Shown here piece after piece: positions 17,691-29,200 of a stretch of DNA of 64,000 bases (position 1 is the first letter of the stretch; each line of letters starts with the position of its first letter). The notes under the pieces were generated by a model. It had not been told where the DNA came from and ran no database searches. It was given only the letters and a program-made list of their open reading frames with translations. This stretch comes from Haematococcus lacustris (Eukaryota > Chlorophyta > Chlorophyceae > Chlamydomonadales > Haematococcaceae): NCBI GenBank assembly GCA_030144725.1, contig JASKMD010000003.1, forward strand, positions 5,669,587 through 5,733,586, given 5' to 3'. The translations under genes were made by a program, and so were the position numbers.

Positions 17691-20600
17691 TCACTGCGCG
17701 CTGTAATCGATGCCCCGCGTGTTCAGCCGCTGCAGCATGTGCACAAAGGAGTGCGGCGTCTCGATGCTTGTGGACCCCAGGACGATGTCGCGGTTCAGGC
17801 TGCGGGACAGCTCGTGCACGATGCGCATTTCCGACCTGCGGCCAACAGGACAGCAGCTAGCCCAGGTCAGGGCAGCGGGGGGTGGCAGCCGGCAGCGTGG
17901 TAGCGGGGGGCAGCACGGCAACAGGTGGTAGCAGGTGGAGGACCGCAGCCGACCCCGCTGCAGAACCCTGCCACACACATACATATGATGTGCATGGACA
18001 AGGCTTGGTTCACCAGCAGCACGGGTCAGCTGGCAGGCAACCATGTGGTTCAAACTGCACGGACAACAGCTGCCCAGCAGACCCTAGTGACTGTCACAAC
18101 CACTGGCCCCCCACCCCCCTACACTGACAGTCACCACCCCTGCTCCAGCCCCCAACAGCCTGTATAACTCCCTTGCCCAGCAGTTGCACAACAGGCCTGA
18201 CTGCCCGCCTGCCTCTCACGCCCCCCTTGGGCCCCTCACACCCTCCTACATGCCCCCATGCCCCCATGTCCCCCCCCCCTCACACCTATCCCCGCTGGCC
18301 CCCCCCCACCCTCAAACCCTCCCCGCTGCCCCCCCCCCCCTCAGACCCTCCTCCCAGCTGCCCACTGTCCCCTCCCCCCTCTCTCACACCTGACAGCCCC
18401 GCCAATGACAAACACCACAAGGCGGCGGGCCGAGGCGGCGCTGCCGTTCCCTGTGTTGCGCTTGGCCCAGGTGAGGCCGCCACGGGCGGTGCGTGCGGAC
18501 TGGGAGTGGGCACCTCCCTCCGAGCCTGAGCCGGAGGTGGGGGGCCTGCAGGGGCGGGGGAGGAGGCGGGGGAGAGGGGGGAGGGGTGCCAGTGGAGCGG
18601 GGGGAGGAGGGGTGGGGGAGGATGGCTGGCGGGAGGGGGAGGGTGGTGGTGGTGGGGGGGGGCTGGGTGGGGGGGGAGGGCATGGAGCAAAGGGCGTGAG
18701 AAGGAAACGATGGTGCAGCCAGGCTGCAGGCACAGCTGGTAAAACACTAAAAGCAGGGGGAGGCCACTAAGGCACAGTATGGCCTGCTTCAGTGGCTGCT
18801 CAAAGACTGTAGGAGCAGGCTAGGAGCAGCATTGTGGTGCATGTGTGCAGCAGCAGTGTAAGGGGGCTGCAACACAGCTGGGGAGGGAGGGAGCTCACAG
18901 AGGGTGTCCCCTGCTGCTGCCACTGGGACTGCAGCCGGGTGGGTCTTGAGGCGCAGTCTGGCAGGAGGCCTTGGAGCCACAGCCCACACCTCGGCCCTGC
19001 TGCTGCCCTGGCCCCGTTGCCTTGGCCGCCCCCCTGGCCCTGCTGCTACTCTGGCCTGCTGGCTTGACGCTGTCACCCTGGACCTGCTGCCGCACCCCAG
19101 CTGCTGCTGCTGCTGCCCGGCGCCCGCCCCACTGCATCCCCCTCTGACCTGACATACGGGAACTCCTCCACTGGCAGCCTGCCGCCTGCCAGGTCCACCA
19201 GGATGTCCCGCAGGAGCGGCTCAAACCTGGCAGCAGCATGGCGCAGCAGCGGCCGCTGGCAGCCCAGGACAGGCAGCCAGGCAGCAGCACCCACCGGGCG
19301 GGCTGCCAAGCTGTTATCAGTTTGGCAGGGGCTGTGGCAGAATGTGGCCCACCTCGTGACTTTGCCCTGCTACTTAGCACTGCGCTGTCCCAATTCATCC
19401 CATAATACCCCTGGAACAAATCCTGACATTTTCCTAGACTACATCCCAATGTAAGGGGGTGGCCCACCTCCTGATGGTGTTGTTATTAGCCAGTGCTATT
19501 CTTGCCCACTATTAAAAAAGGCTAAGCCAGCACCAACAACACAAGCCACGCCCACACCCACACGGATTCAGGCATGGTTGGTGTGCAACACTAACAGCAG
19601 TGCCAACAGACGAAGCGCCAGCAATAGCAGCGGCGACAACAGCAGCAACGACGATAGCAGTGCCAGCAGCGAGGGGTGGGTAGTTGGCAAGTTATCAGCC
19701 GGGGTGGCTGGCCGCTCGAAGTCAGCTATTGGGGTGGTTGGCCCGGCTGGGGCAGCAGCTGGGGTGGCTGGCCGCACCAGGTCAGCTGCTGGGGTGGCTG
19801 GCCAAGCTTGGGCAGCAACTGGGGAGGCTGGCCTCACCAAGTCAGCTACTAGGGTGCTTGCTTTGACCCAGACTGCGGCATATGTGATTGCTAGGGCACA
19901 CACGTTTGAGGGTTGAGAGGAGGATGAAGAGACTGCAAGCAGCCACAGGAGCACCATGACCTCATGGGGGAGGTTTAGTGCCCTATCTAGTGCAAAGTTC
20001 AGACGGTGACTCCGTGCACGGTGACAGTGCCCTTGCACAGTGGCTTTGCTTGGTGACCGGGTGGCTGAACTTGGTGACCTGTGCAAGGCAGTTTTTTTTT
20101 ATATAACGCTATATATAGCGATCGCTATAAAAAGCGACATTTCAGAGGGCTCTGTGCGCTATGGATTGGACCCCTTGCGGACTGTGCTATAGCGCATCGC
20201 GTTATAAAAAGTGAACTTTGTACTGCAGCCGCAGCTCGGCTCGGCTGGTGCCTACTTACAAGCCAGGGCACACGGTAACAGCAACAGGTTTCAGGGCAGC
20301 TGGCTCACTGGCGATCGCCCACTATGGCTTACAAACCAAGGGCTCGATGCCTCAAACCAGTACAAGGCGCGCTGCGAACTCTGCAACAAGAGCTTCAACT
20401 GCAACTCGCATACCATCAAGACCCATGAGGCGACCTCCGCCCACAAGACCGCCCACAAGACCCACAGGACCCACAAGACCCACAGGACCTTATGCAGGAG
20501 GTGGCCTTGACGGCCAACAAGATCACTGCCATGTACTCAGGCCCCTCCCCCTTCTCTGCACTGGACTTTCTTGAGCTGACAGCCTTCACCAATGTGGCAG

Positions 20601-23198
20601 GACCTGGCAGCTGCCTGGTGTACAACGGCTCTGGCCTTTTGACATTGCAGCCGCATGGGAGTGGCAGTATGACAGTGCAATCAGATGAGGCTGACAGTGA
20701 CAGTGAGGATGAGGAGGAGGTAGGCAGCAGGCAGGCAGCAGCAGACATGGAGACAACGTTTGGTGAGAATGAGGAGGAGGAGGAGGAAGGCAGTGAGCAA
20801 GGCAGAGAGCCGGTGCAGTTGTACGCCATCCCCCCAGAAGGGCGCCGGGCTGCTTTAGTGCCAGCCAGTGACTTCCAGCAGCATGTCGACAGTGCCAAGC
20901 AGGAGCTGGCAGCAACGGCAGATGTTGTGGTACGTGACCTACACAGCCGCTTCCTCCCACCGGAGCATGCCAATGGGGCTGGCGGTGAGGCACCTCCACG
21001 CGGTGGCCCTGGTAACAATCCGCGTTGACTTCGGTCGCACGGGTTGGCTAAGCTACCTCACCACCGCACCCAGCGGTATATAAATTGGGATGCAACGGGA
21101 CAGCCTTCCCAGGCTTGAACGGGCACCGCTTTGTCCAGCGGAATACAAATGAGGTCCGGGTGCCGCACACGACCGCTGCGGGTCATCGAGTTGTTGTGGA
21201 GTTGCTGGCGTCGTCAAGGAGGGAGCAAAGCTACCTAAACGCGGGACGTTGGCTGACAGCTGGAGTTTGGACTTTTGGAGCCTGAACTTCAGCTTTTAGT
21301 GCGACATCCGGCGGACAAGGTTGGAATTGCTCTCGTCAACGAGGAGAAGAGATAGGTCCAGCTGCCGAGTGCACTGGTCTTTGCTCCTCTCATGCCTCTT
21401 TGTTTGCCTTGGCTGCTAGCTGTGGTCTGTGGCTACAGCTAGGGCAGCTTGGTGGGGACATGTCCAGCCTGTGTCCAACGTTTGGAGGTGGGAGCAAGCC
21501 GCGCCACAGGCGGAAGCTCCTCCCTTAATGCACGCCGGTTTGTACCGGAGTAGTTTTCTTTCTTTCTTTCTTTCGGAGCATGCCAAAGGACTGGCTGTTG
21601 TGTACGCCCAGCGATGAAGACTTCCTTGAGCGCCTGGCCATTGTCAAGGCCCGGTACTGCATGGACACGACCGTGGCTAACGGCCAACGAGCGCCAGCCT
21701 TGTTGAACCAGCAAAAGCTATCTGCCCAACAATCAGCATTTGTGGAAGTCATGCGCTGCCAAGCTGAACACCGTGTGGAGCTAAGCTCAGCAGCAGCCAA
21801 CCCAGCCAAGGAGACCACCAAGCTGTGGCGCTACCTGGCTGGCCAACCCATCACCAAGGCTGACATCTTGGAGTACATCAAGCTGGCAGAGCTTGCTCTG
21901 GTCATGACACCAGGCTCAGTAGAGGAGGAGCGCATGTTCTCAGCCATGGCTTACCTCAAAGATGACACCCGCAACAGGCTGCAAGAGTGCCACTTGAATG
22001 TGTGCGCCCGTGTCTTCAGCAGCAATCAATTTAACTTGGACACATTCCCAGATGAGCGTGCCATTAGCAAGTGGCTGGATAACGCTGCTGTGCGTGGGCG
22101 CTACCGGGCCTATTGCTTTGATTTGACATTTTTGTTGTGCGCTATGGGGCCCAATAGGGTCGCGCTATGAACATGACAGTCCCAATCTCAGCCATGACAC
22201 TTTGTGCTATGAAATTGGAAAAAGGCCAAATGAAAAAAAAAACTGGTGCAAGGAGTGTGTCAACCACGAAGGGTTTACATGGTATGCAAGGGATGGCTGT
22301 CCAGAATATTTATAAGCAGACTCACATCCTCATAATTGTGTTTTGCTGCAACCTTTCAAACATCAAACATACCCATAGGATATTTCCTAATACACCTAAC
22401 ACCCACAGGAAGTTGCTCACCTGTACAGGGCATAGGTGTCTTCCTCCCGCTTGCGCCTCAACATGTCCTTCTTCTCGGCCCCCTTCTTCTTGGACGAGAA
22501 GAAGCCGGCCTTTTCCCCCTTAGGGGTCACTGCGGGCAGCAGGGCACAGCGCAAGCTGGGGGCCACATGGGGCAGCAGGCAGGGCCCAGGGCCCAGGGAC
22601 CGGCAGGCCGGGCTTTGAAACTTCCTGGGGCAGGGCTGGAGGTGGGCAGCAGCAGGGGCTGTGCCACATCCCTAACCCCTACATAAAGAAATCTACGCAG
22701 AGCATTTACCTGCATGACAGGGCCAAGTCTGCCCCCACGAGTTTGCCCCTTCACCCCACAGCACAATTCTGCATCTGGCTAGGTTCGAACCCGCGACCTT
22801 GGCATCCCCTGAAGCGACTTGAGCTACTTGCCCATGGAGTGGGGTGGGGACCGTCCCCTACCCTTGCGGGATCCCTAACTCCTAACCCTAACCCTAACCC
22901 TACTACTACCCTACTACTACCCTACTGCCAACCCTCTTAGCCATACTCAGCCACTGGGGCAGCATAAGCCTGAACCCTCCCCTTGTGGTTGTTGTTGTTG
23001 GCTCCTCCCCTCCCCTTGTGGCCTGCCCTGGGCTTCTCCCCATGCGCCCATGCAGGTGTGTCAGCCCCCTCCCCTGCCCCCCTGACCATGCGACCTGCCC
23101 CACCTGGCTTCATGACGCTGACCCCGAGGAAGGCCAGGTTGCACACCGTGAGCATGTCGGACTCGCTCAGCCGGGCAGCCCGCTGCCACTGTGGAGCG

Positions 23199-23232
<34 letters not shown>

Positions 23233-26200
23233 CGCAGAGCAGCAGCAGCAGTTGCAGCAGTTACAGCAGTTACAGCAGTGCAGTAGTTTCAGCAGTTTCA
23301 GCAGTGCCAGCAGCAGCAAGGATACCCCCACCCACCCACCCACCCACGCACACGCCCCACCAAACACCCTAGCTGCCAGCTGCTGAGCCTGTCCCCCACA
23401 AGCCCCTCCCCTGCTGGTGCCCCCCTTGACCCACAGCAGCTCTCTTGGTTGCGTCCATCTTGTCGGGGTGTGTGGCGCAGTAGCACAGCAGCAGCCGCAT
23501 CTTGTCCACGCTGTCCAGCTGACCGCCATGCTCTACAGCACAGCCGGGACCAGGCAGCGGGCCTCACACTCCCCGTCCCCTCCTTCACCTGCACCTTGAG
23601 CTGTGGCCTGCTGCCATGCCGCTCACCCCACCCTCAGCTGTGCCAGCTGCTGCTGCTCTAGCTGCTGGTGATGGTTGCTGAGTGCAGCCTGTGATTCAGC
23701 TCATGATGGGCGTGACCCACCATAGAGCGCAGGACAGTCACACCCTCACACCCTTTCACACTGCATCACCAAGCAGCCACCTGCCCCTGCCCCTCGTCAT
23801 GTCTTTGTTCTCTTTAGCTTCGATGTCACCCATAGCAGGAGCAGCCACTATGCAAGGCCAGCATGGCCCGTGCTCCTGGCCCTCACCCTGCCCTTGGCCA
23901 ATGGCTCATCCAGCCTATTAACAAAAGCCACCCACCTTCCATTCCATTGCTGTCATGCCCTCTGACCTGCCCTCTGACCTGCCCCCTGACCTGTCCCCTG
24001 ACCTGCCCCCTAGCCCCCTCTGACCTGCCCCCTGGCCCCCCTGACCTGCCTGTGAGATAGGCCAGCATGTCCTTGGAGTTCTTCTCCCCCAGCACCAGGT
24101 CCTGCTCCAGCTCACCCAGGTCAGTCAGCTGGCGGTCATGGGTGACGGCCTTGAGGTCAGACGACACCTGCGGGCAGCAGCCAGACAGCAGCCTCACACC
24201 CCACCCCACCCCACCCCACCCCACCACATCACCTGGTCCCCTGGCTGGACTCCTAGCCCCTTGACTTCACCTCATCGTCATTACCTTTGCCATGACCCCT
24301 GTCAGCACCTCTTCTCCTTCCCTTACTTTGTGACTTGTTGTTTCCTTACCCATTGCTTTGTCCCAGCCTTCTTCCCTCCCGTGTGTGACCCAACCCTTCC
24401 TTCTAACAGCCCTTGCTCCTGCCTCACCCTGCCTCAGCCCCCAGGCTGCCACCTAGCTGACCCGCCCTGCCTGCCTGCCCTGCACCTCTGGCTACTTGGG
24501 CCCCTCGCCTGGCTGGCCTGCTGCTCTCCCCTCCCCTCCCTTCCCCCCTTACTTGGATGTGCAGGGACAGCTTAGACAGCACCTCCCTGAACTGCGGCAG
24601 CGCGGTGATGAGGGCCCGGATGTTGCTGCTGGACATCTCCCCTGCCTTCTCTTTCAATCCTGACCCGCCTGCACCCAGCCACGCCACCAGCCGGCATGGG
24701 GGCTGCATGGCACAACCACCCATGGCACATGCACCTGGCTGCCTAACCTCTGCCTGAGCACAGACTGAAGGACAGCCCGCCCAGCAGCCCCTGGATGGTG
24801 GCCTGCAGCTAGCTGATAACTCTGCCTGGGAACAGGAAAGAAAGATAGAAATACAGAAAGAAAGACTACACCCTTGCTGTCGGGCGTGCATTAAGGGAGG
24901 ATGGTAGCCTCCGGGCATGCCCTTGCTACCCTCCCTCCAGTGCCTGGCCCCAGGCAGGCTGAGGGACAGCCTGGCCAGCAGCACTGGCATGGGAGCTTGC
25001 GGGGGTGGGCAGGAGGCTGCAGCCACCCCCTCCCTCCTGCTCTCACCCTCCTCACCCCAGCCATCACACATGGCATATGGAACTATTCCTGCATACCTTC
25101 ACCAGTGGTGGTCACACTTCACTTCCTTACTATTTATCATGCTGCCACCTGTTTGATAGTTTACTGCGAAAATTGCCTGTATTCCCCTATGTATGCCCAC
25201 CAGCCCCTCCGCCCCTGCTCCCTGTACAGGTACAGCCTGGCAAGTGACGTCAGGCACATCCACAGATGGCCATCGCACACAGCACGCAAACAAATGGGTG
25301 CAGGTCCTACCACAGCAGTGGCCTGCACACAATCTGTTACCCGCCACACCCCTTCTCCCCTTCCCTCCTTTCTCCTCCCTATCTGCCTCCTCCTCCCCTT
25401 CTCTCCCCCGCTCCTCTCACCCCCCAGCTTGGCCGCCTTGTTCTTTGTCTGGAACTCCTTGAAGCGAGCACCCAGGGAGGAGTAGACCTCGGCTATGAAC
25501 AGGTGCCGCAGCTCGCACCACAGGCTGTCGCCCTCATCCAGGCTGACCTCCTTGGACTCCTTGCGGCCAGTCACGGTCTCCACCTGGTAGCTGCAGCGCA
25601 ACCCACCATCGCCCTTGTCAGCGACTACAACAGGACAAAGAGAGTGACAAACTGGCCACCCTGCTACCCTCACTATGCAGTAACTGAGTGCAAGCTTTCA
25701 ATCCCAACCTGTGAAAGAAGTCCACTCTAGCTGGCCGTATCCATGCCAACACTGCAGCTGCTGAGCAGGGTACTGGCTCCCTCTTGGCAAAGCTGCAGGG
25801 AGCCTCAGACCCCTGCCCCCTTGACGCCCACCCAGCTCCTTTCAGCTCGCCCCTGCCCCCTTCAGCCCGCCCCTGCCCCACCCCTATCACCTGTAGGAGT
25901 TGCCCTCCATGGGCAGCAGGTCGTGCACCAGAGCCTCATAGGTCCACTCATGGATGACAGGCGCCACTGGGTCGTAGCTCCTGCACACAGTCACCTGGCA
26001 TGCTGCTGATGCTGCTCACACATCTGCTGCTGCTGCTCACAGCTCCCACGCAGTGCGGGGGGGTGCACCCCACACCTGGCTACTGCCCTGCTGCCATCCA
26101 TGAGCCACAGAGGACACATGAACCCAGACCCTTCTTCTCAACAAACACACGCTCTCAGCCCAGCTGGTAGGGTTGCTGCAGGTCAGACAGCTCACCTGCC

Positions 26201-29200
26201 AGAGCGAATCTTCTGAAGGTAAAGGAGATGTGCCCGGCAGGCTGGCGTTAAAGCGGCCACTGCCTCACCCGTGGACTAATCTGGCCAAACCCTGCTGCCC
26301 TGCCGCCCTGCTGCCTTCCCACCCCATTGCCGCCCCGCTGCCTTCCCACCCCATTGCCGCCCCGCTGCCTTCCCACCCCATTGCCGCCCCGCTGCCTTCC
26401 CACCCCATTGCCGCCCCGCTGCCTTCCCACCCCATTGCCGCCCCGCTACCTTCCCACCCCATTGCCGCCCCGCTGCCTTCCCACCCCATTGCCGCCTCGC
26501 TGCCTCCCCGCTGCCTCCCCGCCTGACTGCCCCGCTGCCCCCTGCCGGGCCCACCTGTCCAGTATGAGTAGGTCGCAGGTCTCCCCTGTTGGAAGCTGCC
26601 CCGCCCGCTGCAGCGGCTCCAGCCGGTCCAGCAGCTTGTGCGCCAGCTTCTCCGCCAACACGCTGCGCAGCACAGCCCCGGGCGGCTCGCCTGGGCCAGG
26701 GGTGCGCCCGGCCTGGAACCTGCAGCACAGCAGCAGAGGCAGCACAGTCAGGGGTAGGCAGGCAGCAGGCGTTGCAGGGGGAGCAGCAGGGGCAGCTGGG
26801 CCAGATGGGGCCATGGCGTCTGGGTAGGCCAGTCAGGAGCAGGAGCATGCTGGGAGAGTGAGACGCAGTCAAAAAAGCAAGGCTGTGCTGGGCCAAGTGA
26901 GGTCAGAAGGGCCAGCCGGGGCAGCCAGCTCCTAGCTCAGGCCAGGGCGAGCTGGGCCAGTCAGCAGGGCCAGCCAGGGCAGGTGGGTGGGCTCAGGCAG
27001 GCAGCCAGAGAGGCAGACCAGAGGCATGGAGGTATGCCAGTCAGCAGCACTGCAGCTGGTTAACATGGCAGCTCCTGCAGCCAAGCAGAGCCAGCTCAAC
27101 AGGCAGCAGCAGCTCATGTGTGCCAGGTACAGGAAGCTGGAGGGTGGGTGAGGCAGCTAGAGCAGCCCAGTGAGCAGCAGCTGGGTGTGCTGCTGCAGGC
27201 ACAGCCAGAGCAGCTAGGTCCACTGAGGCAGGCAGGGAAGCCAGCTATGGGCTGAGCCACTGGCAGCATTCCAGGCCAGAGCAGCCTGGACGACCCTCCT
27301 TCAGCTGACAAGAGCCAAGGCTACAGAGGGCCTGGGGGCAGTTCCAGGGCAGCAGGTCAGCGGCAGCAGACCTACTGGCACTCACACCTCCAGCCACACA
27401 GCAGCAGCCACACAGCATCATGGCCCAGCAGCAGGTCAGCGGCAGCAAGGGTGCGGCTAAACACCCACTGCCAGCCACTCAGCCAGGCCCAGACCTCCCC
27501 CACCTCCTGGAGCTGGCAACAGCCAGTGGCTAGTGAGGCCAGAGACAACTGCCAGGTCACCAGGGCACTCAGCCACACAGCAACTACAGCCACACAGCAA
27601 CATGGCCCGGAGAATGCCTGGCTGCTGCGGTAGCTGCTGGGTGCTTGGCTGCGGCCTGGCTGGCTGGCTGGCCAGCTGGCAGCATCACAGTGGCAGCCAG
27701 CCTGGCGCCCTGCTTCTGACACAATGCCTGCCTGGTTGAGGGCATACAACGGCCTGTTGACCCGGAGCAGCACAGGGGCCAGCTGCCTGTCTGGCTGCTG
27801 CCAGATGCGCTACTCCACTGCCCTGTGAGCTTATGCCAGTAAGTGAGGATGGGGGCAAGGGGCGCTGCACAACCAGCTGTGCTGCTGCCAGCACAGCCGC
27901 GTCTCCCGCTGCCTGAGGCAGCTGCCTGCCCTGCCCCATGGACAGGTTGAGCAGCAGTGGCCTGGCCCTGCCAGCGGCCTGCCGCCTCACCGCCTGCCTC
28001 GCCCGCCACAAGGGGCCAGAGCAGGAGTCCTGGAGGCCACACAGCCCAGGCTGCCCAGGCTGCTGAGGCAGGAGGGCTTGAGGTAGACGGGGTGTGGGGG
28101 TGTGAGGGGTGTGAGGGGTAGGGTGGCATGGCCTCCTACCGCTTGTGAGGCATTTACTTGTGAGGGGACTACTAGTGAGGGGAGGGCCTCCTATTCCATG
28201 GCCTCCTACCGCTTGTGTTCCCTTGTATTCCCTTGTGTGCCAGGCCAAGGTGCTTGCCAGGAGCCACAGAAGCACAGGGTAGCATGCCCTGCCAGTAGCC
28301 CTGCATCAGCTACGGGGCTCTTCGCCGCCTGCCTGCCTGCTGGCTTACTTGCCTGCCTGCCTGCCCACTTGCCTGCCTGCCTGCCTACTTGCCTCCCTGC
28401 CTGCCTACTGGCCTGCCTGCCTGCCTACTGGCCGGCCCGCCTGCCTGCTGGCCTGCCTGCCTGCTGGCCTGCCTGCCTGCTGGCCTGCCTGCTGGCCTGC
28501 CTGCCTGCTGGCCTGCCTGCCTGCTGGCCTGCCTTTTGGCCTGCTGGCCTGCTGGCCTGCCTGCCTGCTGGCCTGCCTGCCTGCTGGCCTGCCTGCCTGA
28601 ATGGCTGCTGCCTGAGCCCTGGCTGCACCTGATGGCTGGGAACTCCTTGAGTGTGGCCACCAGGGTTGCTAGCCGCGTGCTGATGGACTCCAGCTCGCTG
28701 TCAGCTGCCCTGGAGGCCACCTCCACCTGGTCACCCAGCAGACGCACCTGGGACAGGCAGGCCAGCAGGCAGGCAGGCAAGGGGGGGCTGGGGGAGGCGG
28801 ACGGGCGGGCAGGCAGGCAGGCAGAGGGTTGGGGGACGCAGGCAGGTGGATGAGCCTGGGGTGTGAGTCTGACAGGCGGGTAGCTGAGGTAGGGTGTCAA
28901 CAGGCGGGCAGGCAGGGCCTGGGGTGGCTGGCAGAGGAGGAACTTAGCCAGGCAGGGTGGGTCAGCAGGTGGGTGGTGGGCACAGCAGGGGCATGCGGGT
29001 CAGATCTTGTAGTGTGGTGGTGTGTGGCAGCACCTGGGCACCTTGGTCACGCTGGATGCCGGGGAGGTAGGCTGCGCTGTGCTGAGCTGCCTCAGTGACT
29101 AGCTGCCACACCCTGGCTGTGCTGGGGCCTGGCTGGGGAAGAGGGATGGGGTTAGCGATGGGGGTAGGGATGGGTGTTAGGGATGGGGGTAGGGATGGGG

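Larger units (their letters stand above)
20081..22253 (+). mobile_element. hAT transposon with 8-bp TSD inside a Sec1 intron
   Basis: The element at 20089-22245 starts CAGTTTTTTTTT and ends AAAAAAAAACTG; both ends are flanked by GTGCAAGG (20081-20088 and 22246-22253), a perfect 8-bp duplication as hAT transposases make. Short GCGCTAT motifs recur near both ends and could be subterminal binding sites. It sits in the intron between Sec1 exons 13 and 14, on the opposite strand to that gene, and carries a SINE at 20974-21573. Confidence 0.85.

Noticed and set aside
22775..22834. A functional tRNA gene
   Set aside because: A and B boxes are present but the stems do not pair; listed only as a tRNA-like SINE head.
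22868..22928. A true internal telomere or chromosome end
   Set aside because: Only four CCCTAA units, inside an intron, with non-telomeric CCCTACTACTA next to them.
25421..25624. Longer Sec1 exon 8 starting with ADKGDGG at 25624
   Set aside because: That acceptor breaks the phase with exon 7; the CTGCAG acceptor at 25590 restores it and gives MEGNSYSYQVETV, which fits the family.
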